From NCBI RefSeq assembly GCF_035967765.1, contig NZ_JAYWIT010000014.1: a stretch of DNA of 64,000 nucleotides; one strand, 5' to 3'. Shown here one piece after another: positions 25,063 to 32,553 of this stretch; within the stretch, counting starts at the first letter, position 1; the number at the start of each line of letters is the position of its first letter. The notes beneath the pieces were generated by a model. The model was not told the origin of the DNA and did no database searches. It was given only the letters and a program-made list of their open reading frames with translations. Position numbers and translations under genes: made by a program. The stretch comes from Conexibacter stalactiti (GTDB lineage: Bacteria; Actinomycetota; Thermoleophilia; Solirubrobacterales; Solirubrobacteraceae).

Positions 25063-25135
25063 GATGCCGACGGACGCGCCCCGGGGCACCCGTCGGCGAT
25101 CTTCGACAGCGTCAACAACACCAGGAGGCAACGTC

Positions 25136-25897
25136 ATGAAGATCGTGGTCATCGGAGGCAGCGGGCGGGTCGGCAGCAACGTGGTGCGGCGGCTGGCCGC
25201 ACTGGGGCACGACGCGGTGCCGGCATCGCCCGACACGGGCGTCGACACGATCAGCGGCGATGGGCTCGCGGACGTGATGGCGGGCGCCGACGCCGTCGTC
25301 GACGTCTCCAACGCGCCGCTCTGGGACGACGACGCGGTGCGGGAGTTCTTCGTCACCTCGACGCGCAACCTGCTCGAGGCCGAGCAGGCGGCCGGCGTCG
25401 GCCACCACGTCGCGGTCTCGATCGTCGGCGCCGAGCGCCTGCCCGACAGCGGCTACCTGCGGGCGAAGGTCGCCCAGGAGGCCGAGATCGAGGCCGGGGC
25501 GGTCCCGTACACGATCCTGCGCTCCACGCAGTTCTTCGAGTTCCTGCCGCAGATCGCCGAGGCGGGCGCCGACGGTGAGAGCGTCCGGCTCCCGACCGGG
25601 CTGATGCAGCTCGTCGCCGCCGACGACGTCGCCGCGACCGTCGCGGAGCTGGCTGCCGGCGCGCCGGTCGGCGGCCGCGTCGAGCTGGGCGGGCCCGAGC
25701 AGCTGGGCGTCGACGCGTGGGCGCGGCGCCTGTTCGCCGCCACGGGCGACGCGCGGACGGTCGTCGGCGACCCCCGCGCGCGCTACTTCGGCACCGAGCT
25801 GGCGGGCGGCGAGCTGACGGCCGGCGACGGCGCGCGGATCGGCGCGACCGACTTCGAGGCGTGGTTCGCCGCGCACCGCCAGGGAGCCGGGCGATGA
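25136..25897 (+). CDS. NmrA-like / atypical SDR NAD(P)-binding oxidoreductase
   Basis: A 253-residue Rossmann protein. KIVVIGGSGRVGSNVVRRLAALGH at the N-terminus is the GxxGxxG nucleotide-binding motif of the atypical short-chain dehydrogenases (NmrA, YtfG, QorB-type). No YxxxK catalytic pair is placed as in classical SDRs; HHVAVSIVGAERLPDSGYLRAKVAQE has the Tyr-x3-Lys-like spacing (YLRAK). Members reduce quinones or act as redox sensors. ATG at 25136 follows AGGAGG. The stop overlaps the next gene (ATGA), and the gene diverges from the two esterases across the inverted-repeat region. Confidence 0.82.
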   Translation: MKIVVIGGSGRVGSNVVRRLAALGHDAVPASPDTGVDTISGDGLADVMAGADAVVDVSNAPLWDDDAVREFFVTSTRNLLEAEQAAGVGHHVAVSIVGAERLPDSGYLRAKVAQEAEIEAGAVPYTILRSTQFFEFLPQIAEAGADGESVRLPTGLMQLVAADDVAATVAELAAGAPVGGRVELGGPEQLGVDAWARRLFAATGDARTVVGDPRARYFGTELAGGELTAGDGARIGATDFEAWFAAHRQGAGR

Positions 25898-26112
25898 ACG
25901 CGATCAAGGCGATCGTCACCGGCCCCGAGGAGGCATACAACTACGAGGCCGAGCTGTGGTGCGCGAACGAGCTGATGGCCGTCACCGTCGTGCATGACGG
26001 TCGCCTGCACCTGCGTATAGACCCGCGCCCCGACGGCTCGCCGTGGCTGGCCGACACGACCACGCTCGCGCGCGCCCTGGCCGAGGCCGAGCAGCGCCTC
26101 GCGGCCTACTGA
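25894..26112 (+). CDS. Hypothetical protein, 72 residues
   Basis: A small acidic protein (MNAIKAIVTGPEEAYNYEAE...) whose ATG overlaps the stop of the NmrA-like gene. The pattern of a beta-rich first half (LMAVTVVHDGRLHLRID) and a C-terminal helix (TTLARALAEAEQRLAAY) suggests a compact alpha/beta fold. No family was recognised. Coupling implies that it works with, or is expressed at the level of, the oxidoreductase. Confidence 0.62.
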   Translation: MNAIKAIVTGPEEAYNYEAELWCANELMAVTVVHDGRLHLRIDPRPDGSPWLADTTTLARALAEAEQRLAAY

Positions 26113-26121
26113 GGAAGAGCG

Positions 26122-26223
26122 GTGCACCCGCAGTGGACGACGATCACGGCCCGCAGGCAGCACAGGCTGCTGCTGCAGCTGTGGGAGGAGATGTACCCGC
26201 TCCCGGAGTCGGTGGCGAACTGA
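26122..26223 (+). CDS. Possible small protein, 33 residues
   Basis: A GTG-started frame (HPQWTTITARRQHRLLLQ...) that begins 9 bases after the preceding stop, with GAGGAAGAG just upstream as a ribosome binding site. It encodes an amphipathic helix with LLLQLWEEMYPLPES. Codon third positions are GC-rich as in real genes, but the frame is too short for certainty. Confidence 0.4.
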   Translation: MHPQWTTITARRQHRLLLQLWEEMYPLPESVAN

Positions 26224-26292
26224 ACGCGGCGTGGAGCGGCGCGGGCCCAATGTCCGCGCCGCGCCGGTCCCCGACGACGAGGTGACGTCGAG

Positions 26293-26697
26293 ATGGCAGG
26301 TCGAGACGACAGCGCCGGTCAGCTGGCGCCGAAGATGGAGGAGAGGTCGCGTGCGGTCGCGCGAGCAGCGGGCGCGCTGACCGCGCAGACCGGCAGCGCC
26401 CCCAGCGTCGCGCAGCTCGCGCGGCGGACGGGGCTCGACCTCGAACAGGTCGCCGAGGCGCTGCAGGCGAGCGACGCATGGGACGCGACGCCGAGCGACG
26501 AGCTGTCCGAGCAGGACCGCACGGTCCTGCGGCTGCGCTTCGTCTGCGAGCTGACGCCGACGGAGATCGCCGAGCGGCTCGGCGCCTCGCAGCCGCAGGT
26601 CGCTCGCGCGCTGCGGCGCGCCGCCGCCGCGGCCGCGCGGGGCGCGGAGGTCGAGCTTCGAAACGACAACGCCGTACTGGAAGGAACATGGTCATGA
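26293..26697 (+). CDS. Sigma-70-family fragment containing only regions 3 and 4
   Basis: A 134-residue protein resembling the C-terminal half of SigB/SigF-type factors. Region 3 is seen as TGSAPSVAQLARRTGLDLEQVAEALQ (about 34-60) and region 4 as LSEQDRTVLRLRFVCELTPTEIAERLGASQPQVARALRRA (about 70-110), including the -35-binding helix-turn-helix. The core-binding region 2, which also melts the -10 element, is absent, and no frame upstream encodes it. It may be a truncated relic, a DNA-binding regulator derived from a sigma factor, or half of a split sigma. Its stop overlaps the next start (ATGA), so an association with that protein is likely. Confidence 0.7.
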   Translation: MAGRDDSAGQLAPKMEERSRAVARAAGALTAQTGSAPSVAQLARRTGLDLEQVAEALQASDAWDATPSDELSEQDRTVLRLRFVCELTPTEIAERLGASQPQVARALRRAAAAAARGAEVELRNDNAVLEGTWS

Positions 26698-27428
26698 AGA
26701 GCACGGACACGATCGCCGACGAGGGCTTCGCGGAGTTCCTCGACGCGCCGCTCTCGTTCTCGCCGTTGCGGCCGCTCCCGCCGCTGCCGCCGGGATCGGC
26801 GCGGCGACCGGTCGAGGTCTTTCCGACGTGGTCGGAGGCGCAGCGCGTCGCCGCGCGCCATGCGGCCGGCCCGCTGCCGGCGATCGCGTCGCTGCGCTCC
26901 GTCGGCTTCCTCCCGCTGGCGCGCGCGGAGCGCATCATGGAGTGGTACATCGACCCGCCCGCGTCCGACGCGCATGCGCTGGAGGGCGCGTACAGCGCGC
27001 TTGCCGAGGAGCTGATCGCGCTCGACCGCGCCGTCACCGCGGCGCCCGCGGCGGGCGGGCTCGGCGTTCGCGTGACGCTCGTCGCGACGCCGGAGGAGCC
27101 GTACGCCGATGCCGCCGACCTCTGCGACGACGTGCGTCAGCGCGGGGCGATCAAGCTGCGGGCCGCGGCGGCCGACGCGCCCCACCCGCTGCTGCCCAAC
27201 GCCGCGGTCGATCGGCTTCGCACCGTCCACGACGTGCTCGGGCACGCCGCGCTCGGGCTCGGGTTCGACCTGCAGTCGGAGTACGCCGCGTGGCTGTACT
27301 GCCGTCCGCTCTTCTCGCGCGCGGCGCGCCCCGCCGCCTTCTGCGAGCTGGTCGGCCGCGTGACCGCGCACGTGCTGACGGGGACCAAGCCGGCGTTCCG
27401 GGCCGACCTCCCGCCGGCGGGGCTGTGA
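26694..27428 (+). CDS. Unrecognised protein with HDxxGH motif
   Basis: A 244-residue protein translated from an ATG overlapping the sigma-fragment stop, with AAGGA eight bases upstream. No named family is certain. The most striking segment is VDRLRTVHDVLGHAALGLGF (about 165-184): HDVLGH, followed by an acidic QSEYAAW, resembles a helical metal-binding HDxxGH...E arrangement as in some non-haem iron enzymes. An N-terminal Pro-rich stretch (PLRPLPPLPPG) follows a short helix. It is predicted soluble. The gene converges on the LAL regulator gene with only about 10 bases between stops. Confidence 0.6.
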   Translation: MKSTDTIADEGFAEFLDAPLSFSPLRPLPPLPPGSARRPVEVFPTWSEAQRVAARHAAGPLPAIASLRSVGFLPLARAERIMEWYIDPPASDAHALEGAYSALAEELIALDRAVTAAPAAGGLGVRVTLVATPEEPYADAADLCDDVRQRGAIKLRAAAADAPHPLLPNAAVDRLRTVHDVLGHAALGLGFDLQSEYAAWLYCRPLFSRAARPAAFCELVGRVTAHVLTGTKPAFRADLPPAGL

Positions 27429-27437
27429 GGCGCGGCG

Positions 27438-30227
27438 CTAGGAGCCGATGCCGGCCGGCGCGAGCTCGGGCAGCGCCGTGCGGAGATCCTTGCGCGAGCT
27501 GATGCTGAGCTTGTCGAAGACCTTGCGCAGGTGGTACTCGACCGTGCGCGGGCTGATGAACAGCTGCGCGCCGATCTCCGGGTTCGTTTGCCCGTCGGCC
27601 GCCAGACGGGCGATCTGCGACTCCTGCGGCGTCAGCTCCACGCGAATCTCCGGGATCCGCTTGCGCACCGTCTCGCCGAGCGCCGTCAGCTCGCGGCGAG
27701 CGCGGTCGGCGAACGCCTCGGCGCCGATCGCGACGAACCTGTCGTGCGCGACGCGCAGCTGCTCGCGGGCGTCGGCGCGGCGCTGCTCGCGCCGCAGCCA
27801 CTCGCCGTAGACGAGGCGGGCGCGCGCCAGCTCGACGTGCATGCGGGTGCGTTCGAGCCGCTCGATCGCTTCGCGGTACAGCTCCTCGGCCGCCGCGCCC
27901 TCGCTCGTCAGCGCCCGTGCGCGGGCGAGCATCCCGAGCGCCCAGTCGGTGCCCGCGGCACGTGCGCGCACGTCGAGCCGCCGCAGCGCGGCGGCCGCCA
28001 GGTCGGGCCTGCCGACCCGCGTCGCCGCCTCGACCAGCTCGGCGAGCGAGCCGCCGGCGTAGCCCTGGTCGTCGTCCTCCGCGCCGCGCTGGGCGCCCTC
28101 GATCGACTCCTCGTGGCGACCGAGGCCGTTGTAGAGCACGCTGCTGGCGTAGCCGGCCAGCGCCAGCACGCGGCCCTCGCCGCGCGCGGTCGCGCTCTCG
28201 ACGCCCGCTTCGATGACCTCCAGCGCCTCCGCCGGCGCGCCGCGCCACGCGCCGAGCAGGATCCAGGCGTACACGAGCGCCGCGTTGCCGGTCGCGGCGG
28301 TGATCGTGTCGGCCTCGTGGTTCAGCGCGGCCGCCGTCGCGTACTCCCCGCTGAAGAGGTGCACGCCCGCCAGGTACGGCAGCGTCACGGGCAGCATCGT
28401 CAGCGCGCCGGTGTCGCGCGCGAGCCGCACCGCGCGCGTGGCGAGCGCGTGGAAGGCGTCGTCGTCCCACAGCTCGAACACCACCAGCGACTGGACGACC
28501 GGGCACAGCATCAGCCAGCGCATGGTCGCTTCGTGGCCGTCCAGCACCTCGTTCCTGAACGCCTCGACCGCGAGCCGCAACGGCGCCACGCCGGCGCCCG
28601 GTCCCTCGGAGAAGCGCGTCGCCATCCCGTCGAGGACGAGGTCGATCGAGCGCGGCGGCTGCGGCGCCGGGGGCGCGTTGCGGGCGGCCGCAGCGGCCTC
28701 GTGCACGCCGGAGCCGCTCGAGCAGCGGCCCGCGTACATCGCCGCACCGAGCGCCTCGACGTAGGTCTCGCGCGCCAGCGCCGGATCGAGCGCCGCGAGC
28801 TGTCCGGCCGCGGCCAGCAGCAGCGGCGGCGCGTCTCTTCCGCGCCGCTGCGCGAAGACGATCTCGGCGCGCAGCCGCGCGTGACGAGCGCGCTGGAGGT
28901 CGTCGAGCGGGCACATCTCCGCGACCTCCAGCAGCCCCAGCGCGGCCTCGGGGGAGGCCGACTCGAACTTCGCCTGCGCGGCGGCGAGCGCCCGCGCGCC
29001 GCGAACGGCCGGATCGGGCGTCAGCTCCGCCGCGCGCTGGAGGAACGCGGCTGCCGCGGCGACGCCGCCGCGTCCGCGCGCCCGCCCGGCCGAGCGCTCC
29101 AGCTCGGCGGCGACCGCTTCGTCGGCGCCGACGACGGCGTGCGCCCGGTGCCATGCGCGGCGATCGGGGTCGATCTCCGCGTCGGTCACGTCCGCGAGGA
29201 CCCTGTGCACGGCCCGCTTCTCCTCCGGCGAGGCCGACCGGTAGACGGACGAGCGCACGAGCGGATGCCGGAAGCGCACGCGGACGCCCAGCTCGACGAG
29301 GCCGGCCGCTTCGGCGGGCGCGACGGCGTCGGGCGCGATCTCGAGCCGGTCGGCGGCGCGCCACAGCAGCGCGACGTCCCCGACGGGCTCGGCCGCCGCC
29401 GCGAGCAGCAGCCGGCGCGTCTCGACCGGAAGCGGCGCGAGCCGCCGCACGAAGCCCTGCTCGATGCGGGCGGCCAGCGGGATCCCGCTCGGCAGCCCGA
29501 AACCGCCCGCGACGGCGGCCGGCGGCTGCCCGCGCGGCAGCTCCAGCAGCGCGAGCGGGTTCCCGTGCGCCTCGGCGAGGATCCGGTCGCGCACGCGATG
29601 GTCGAGCGGGCCCGGGATCGTCGCCTCCAGCAGCGTGCGGGCATCGGCGTGCTCGAGCCCTTCGACGACCAGCTCCGGAAGCCCGGCGAGGGCGTGCTGG
29701 TCGTCGTCGGCGCGCAGCGCGAAGACGAACGCGACGCGCTCGGCCAGCAGCCGGCGCGCGACGAACGCCAGCGTCTGCACCGACTCCCGATCGAGCCACT
29801 GCGCGTCGTCGACGACGCAGACGAGCGGCTTCGTCTCGGCGACCTCGGCCAGCAGGCCGAGCACCGCCAGCCCGACGAGGAAGCGGTCCGGCGGCTTGCC
29901 CGTGCCGAGGCCGAACGCCGTGCTGAGCGCGTCGCGCTGCGGGCCCGGCAGCCCGTCGATGCGCCCGAGCATCGGCGCGCACAGCTGATGCAGGCCGGCG
30001 AACGCCAGCTCCATCTCGGACTCGACGCCGGCCGCGCGCGCGACCTGGCACCCCGACGTGCCGTCCAGCAGGTACTTCAGCAGCGCGGTCTTGCCGACGC
30101 CCGCCTCGCCGCGCAGGACCAGCACTCGGCTGCGGCCCGCGCGCACGTCGGCGACGAGGCGGTCGACCTGCTCGCGTTCGCGATGGCGGTCGACCAATCC
30201 TGACGGTTGAGGGGTCGTTGCGGCCAT
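27438..30227 (-). CDS. Large ATP-binding LuxR-family regulator (LAL type)
   Basis: A 929-residue signal-transducing ATPase. The N-terminal NTPase has P-loop RGEAGVGKTALL (about 39-50) and Walker B PLVCVVDDAQWLD. A long helical, TPR-like middle follows, and the C-terminus carries a LuxR helix-turn-helix (LTPQESQIARLAADGQTNPEIGAQLFISPRTVEYHLRKVF, near 860-900, quoted only as a landmark: RTVEYHLRKVF). Family members such as MalT bind ATP and an inducer, oligomerise and activate promoters. Its targets are unknown; the neighbouring esterase/NmrA region with paired repeats is a natural candidate. An ATG ten codons upstream (30257) is an alternative start. Confidence 0.9.
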   Translation of the reverse strand: MAATTPQPSGLVDRHREREQVDRLVADVRAGRSRVLVLRGEAGVGKTALLKYLLDGTSGCQVARAAGVESEMELAFAGLHQLCAPMLGRIDGLPGPQRDALSTAFGLGTGKPPDRFLVGLAVLGLLAEVAETKPLVCVVDDAQWLDRESVQTLAFVARRLLAERVAFVFALRADDDQHALAGLPELVVEGLEHADARTLLEATIPGPLDHRVRDRILAEAHGNPLALLELPRGQPPAAVAGGFGLPSGIPLAARIEQGFVRRLAPLPVETRRLLLAAAAEPVGDVALLWRAADRLEIAPDAVAPAEAAGLVELGVRVRFRHPLVRSSVYRSASPEEKRAVHRVLADVTDAEIDPDRRAWHRAHAVVGADEAVAAELERSAGRARGRGGVAAAAAFLQRAAELTPDPAVRGARALAAAQAKFESASPEAALGLLEVAEMCPLDDLQRARHARLRAEIVFAQRRGRDAPPLLLAAAGQLAALDPALARETYVEALGAAMYAGRCSSGSGVHEAAAAARNAPPAPQPPRSIDLVLDGMATRFSEGPGAGVAPLRLAVEAFRNEVLDGHEATMRWLMLCPVVQSLVVFELWDDDAFHALATRAVRLARDTGALTMLPVTLPYLAGVHLFSGEYATAAALNHEADTITAATGNAALVYAWILLGAWRGAPAEALEVIEAGVESATARGEGRVLALAGYASSVLYNGLGRHEESIEGAQRGAEDDDQGYAGGSLAELVEAATRVGRPDLAAAALRRLDVRARAAGTDWALGMLARARALTSEGAAAEELYREAIERLERTRMHVELARARLVYGEWLRREQRRADAREQLRVAHDRFVAIGAEAFADRARRELTALGETVRKRIPEIRVELTPQESQIARLAADGQTNPEIGAQLFISPRTVEYHLRKVFDKLSISSRKDLRTALPELAPAGIGS

Positions 30228-30352
30228 CGCGCCATGCAGTATCCCGGGCGCGGCCATTGCGCGGCAAACACCCCTGATCGAGCGCGCGATCTGGCGTCGC
30301 CGCAGGGTGTGGAGCGGCGCAGGCGCGCACCGGATCGCGGTAGAACCGTCGC

Positions 30353-31063
30353 ATGAAGATCGCCTACGTCGTCTATCCGGAGTTCACCGCGCTGGATCTG
30401 ATCGGGCCGTACGAGGTGATCAGCCTGTGGCCGGACGTGGAGCTGCACTGGGTCGCGACGACGCCGGGGCCGATCCGCACCGACCACGGCCTCGCGGTGA
30501 TGCCGACGACGACGCCCGCGCAGCTGCCGGATCCGGACGTCGTCGTGATCCCCGGGTCGAGCAAGCCGCTCGGGCCGCTCGACGACGAGGTCCTGCTCGA
30601 CTGGGTGCGGCAGGTGACGCCGCGCGCGCAGTGGCTCGCCTCGGCCTGCACCGGCGCCGCCGTCTACGGGGCGGCCGGAGTGCTGGCGGGGCGACGCGCC
30701 ACGACGCACTGGGGCTTTCGCGAGAACCTGCGCGCGATGGGGGTCGACGTCGTCGGCGACCGCGTCGTCTTCGATCCGCCGTTCGTGACCGGCGCCGGCG
30801 TCTCGGCCGGGATCGACATGGCGCTCGCGCTGACGGCGCGCGTCCACGGCGAGGAGCTGGCGAAGGCGATCCAGCTGGGGATCGAGTACGACCCGCAGCC
30901 GCCGTTCGACGCCGGAGCGCCGCAGAAGGCGGACGCTTCGACGCTGCGGCTGACGATGCGGATGCTGCTCGGCGACGCGCCGCTGCGCACGACGGCCGCG
31001 TACGGATCGCGCCTGCTCGGCGATCGGATCCGCGGGCTGCGCCGCCCCGCGCCGCCGGTCTGA
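30353..31063 (+). CDS. DJ-1/PfpI-family protein (isonitrile-hydratase-like)
   Basis: A 236-residue protein of the class I glutamine amidotransferase-like superfamily. It starts KIAYVVYPEFTALDLIGPYEV, with the conserved acidic residue of this clade, and has the nucleophile elbow ASACTGAAVYGAAG (Cys at about 102). THWGFRENL follows, as in isonitrile hydratase (InhA) and in the sensor domains of some AraC regulators, but no DNA-binding domain is attached. It could hydrate isonitriles or act on another small electrophile. The gene stands between the divergent LAL gene and the convergent VOC-pyrophosphatase gene. Confidence 0.85.
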   Translation: MKIAYVVYPEFTALDLIGPYEVISLWPDVELHWVATTPGPIRTDHGLAVMPTTTPAQLPDPDVVVIPGSSKPLGPLDDEVLLDWVRQVTPRAQWLASACTGAAVYGAAGVLAGRRATTHWGFRENLRAMGVDVVGDRVVFDPPFVTGAGVSAGIDMALALTARVHGEELAKAIQLGIEYDPQPPFDAGAPQKADASTLRLTMRMLLGDAPLRTTAAYGSRLLGDRIRGLRRPAPPV

Positions 31064-31072
31064 AGCGCGCCG

Positions 31073-32122
31073 CTACTCCTCGCCCGGCGCCGGCAGCTCG
31101 CCGCCCGGCCCGGGATAGGAGATGCCGGTCTCCTCGCGGCGGGCGCGGAAGCGCGCGCGGGCGGCGTCGATCGAGGCGAGCGCCTCGGTGTGCGAGCGCC
31201 AGCCGCCGACGTCGACCCGCTTGCCCTCGAGGTCCTTGTAGATCGCGAAGAACTGGGCGATCTCGTTGCGCAGCAGCAGCGGCAGCTCGTCGAGCGTGTC
31301 GTAGCCGCCCCAGTTGGGATCGTGGAGCGGGACGCAGATCACCTTGTCGTCGATCCCCTGGTCGTCGGCCATCTTGAAGAGGCCGACCGGCTTGACGGGG
31401 ATCAGGCAGCCGGGGAAGGTCGGCTCGGAGAGGCAGACGAGCACGTCGAGCGGGTCGCCGTCCTCGCCGAGCGTGCCGGGGAAGTAGCCGTAGTCCGCCG
31501 GGTACGCGGCCGCCGTCATCAGCAGCCGGTCGAAGGTGAAGCCGCCGAGGATCGGGTCGTACTCGTACTTGTTGCGCGTGCCCTTCGGGATCTCGACGAC
31601 GGCGACGAGGCGGTCGTCGGGCACCTGGACCGTCGCCGCCACGCCGCGGCAGACGACCTCCAGCTCGTGCCCGTCGGGGTCGACCAGCGTTGCGGAGTAC
31701 GCGGGGTTGCCGCCCGGGCCGGGCGCGCCGCCGTTGTCGGCCTCGCCTGGCGCGAGCAGCGCCGGCGCCGTGTGGGCGGTCGCGGCGCCGTTCGCGTCCG
31801 CGGTCGGCACCGCCGGCGCCAGCGCCAGCGCGCCCGCGTGGCAGGCCTCGACCTCCGCGCGCGTCCGCGCCGACAGCGCGATCCGCAGCGGCGCCGGCCG
31901 CGCCTGCACCTCGACCAGCTCGACGACGACCGCGCCGCCGCGTCCGAAGCGCGCGGCCGCGCCATCGTCGCCGTTCAACTCGGCGATCCCGAGCGGGGCG
32001 AGCGCGCTCGCGTAGAAGGCGCGGCTGCGCTCGAGGTCGCTCACGCCGAAGCGGAGCCGTTCGATCACGACGGTGCGGGCAGAGGTCACCTCCCGGATAT
32101 CGACCCGCCGCGGCGCGAACAT
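31073..32122 (-). CDS. Fusion of a VOC (glyoxalase-fold) domain and a soluble inorganic pyrophosphatase
   Basis: A protein of about 349 residues with two domains. Residues about 12-150 are a VOC domain: IERLRFGVSDLERSRAFYASAL at the start and YSATLVDPDGHELEVV at the end are the typical beta-alpha-beta landmarks. About 158-330 are a family I inorganic pyrophosphatase with EIPKGTRNKYEYD, the signature DGDPLDVLV and YKDLEGKR, keeping the metal-binding acidic residues. The pyrophosphatase part should hydrolyse PPi in the cytoplasm; the VOC part may bind a metal or small ligand. I know of no standard protein with this order. ATG at 32122 is chosen over further upstream ATGs; GTG at the VTSARTVV codon is also possible. 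Confidence 0.85.
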   Translation of the reverse strand: MFAPRRVDIREVTSARTVVIERLRFGVSDLERSRAFYASALAPLGIAELNGDDGAAARFGRGGAVVVELVEVQARPAPLRIALSARTRAEVEACHAGALALAPAVPTADANGAATAHTAPALLAPGEADNGGAPGPGGNPAYSATLVDPDGHELEVVCRGVAATVQVPDDRLVAVVEIPKGTRNKYEYDPILGGFTFDRLLMTAAAYPADYGYFPGTLGEDGDPLDVLVCLSEPTFPGCLIPVKPVGLFKMADDQGIDDKVICVPLHDPNWGGYDTLDELPLLLRNEIAQFFAIYKDLEGKRVDVGGWRSHTEALASIDAARARFRARREETGISYPGPGGELPAPGEE

Positions 32123-32133
32123 GAGCGCGTCGT

Positions 32134-32517
32134 CTACGCCTCCCCGACGACCGCTCTCCCGGCGGCCGCCCACGCGCGCTGGCGCTCGCGCGGGCGGCCG
32201 ATGACGACGTTCGTGCCGTCGTCGAGGATCGGCCGCTGCAGCAGCGCGGGGTGCTCGAGGAGGATCGCGACGACCTCGTCGAGCGGCAGGCCGTCCGCGT
32301 CGAGGCCGAGGTCTCTGTACTTCTTGTCGCGCCGGATCAGCGCGTCGACCGGATCGCCCTGCACGCGCTCGGCGAGCGACCGCACCTCTGACTCGGACAG
32401 CCGCTCGGCGACGAGCAGGTACTTGCGCACGGTCACGTCGTGACCGGCGTCGGTGAGGGCGTCCAGCGCGTGGACCGAGGTGGGGCAGTGGGGGTTGTGC
32501 ATGAGTGTCAGAGCCAT
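32134..32517 (-). CDS. ArsC/Spx-family thioredoxin-fold protein (arsenate-reductase-like)
   Basis: A 127-residue protein of the ArsC family: LTLMHNPHCPTSVHALDAL gives the N-terminal catalytic Cys (Cys11), and ALLQRPILDDGTNVVIGRP has the conserved RPI motif that binds the oxyanion in ArsC or holds the Spx fold. The typical second Arg after the active-site loop is not clear (CPTSVH rather than CGTSRN), so arsenate reduction is uncertain. It is followed 11 bases later by the VOC-pyrophosphatase gene on the same strand. Confidence 0.75.
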   Translation of the reverse strand: MALTLMHNPHCPTSVHALDALTDAGHDVTVRKYLLVAERLSESEVRSLAERVQGDPVDALIRRDKKYRDLGLDADGLPLDEVVAILLEHPALLQRPILDDGTNVVIGRPRERQRAWAAAGRAVVGEA

Positions 32518-32553
32518 GCGGCGGATCCTAGGCGCGCGGGCCGCCTGCGCGCC

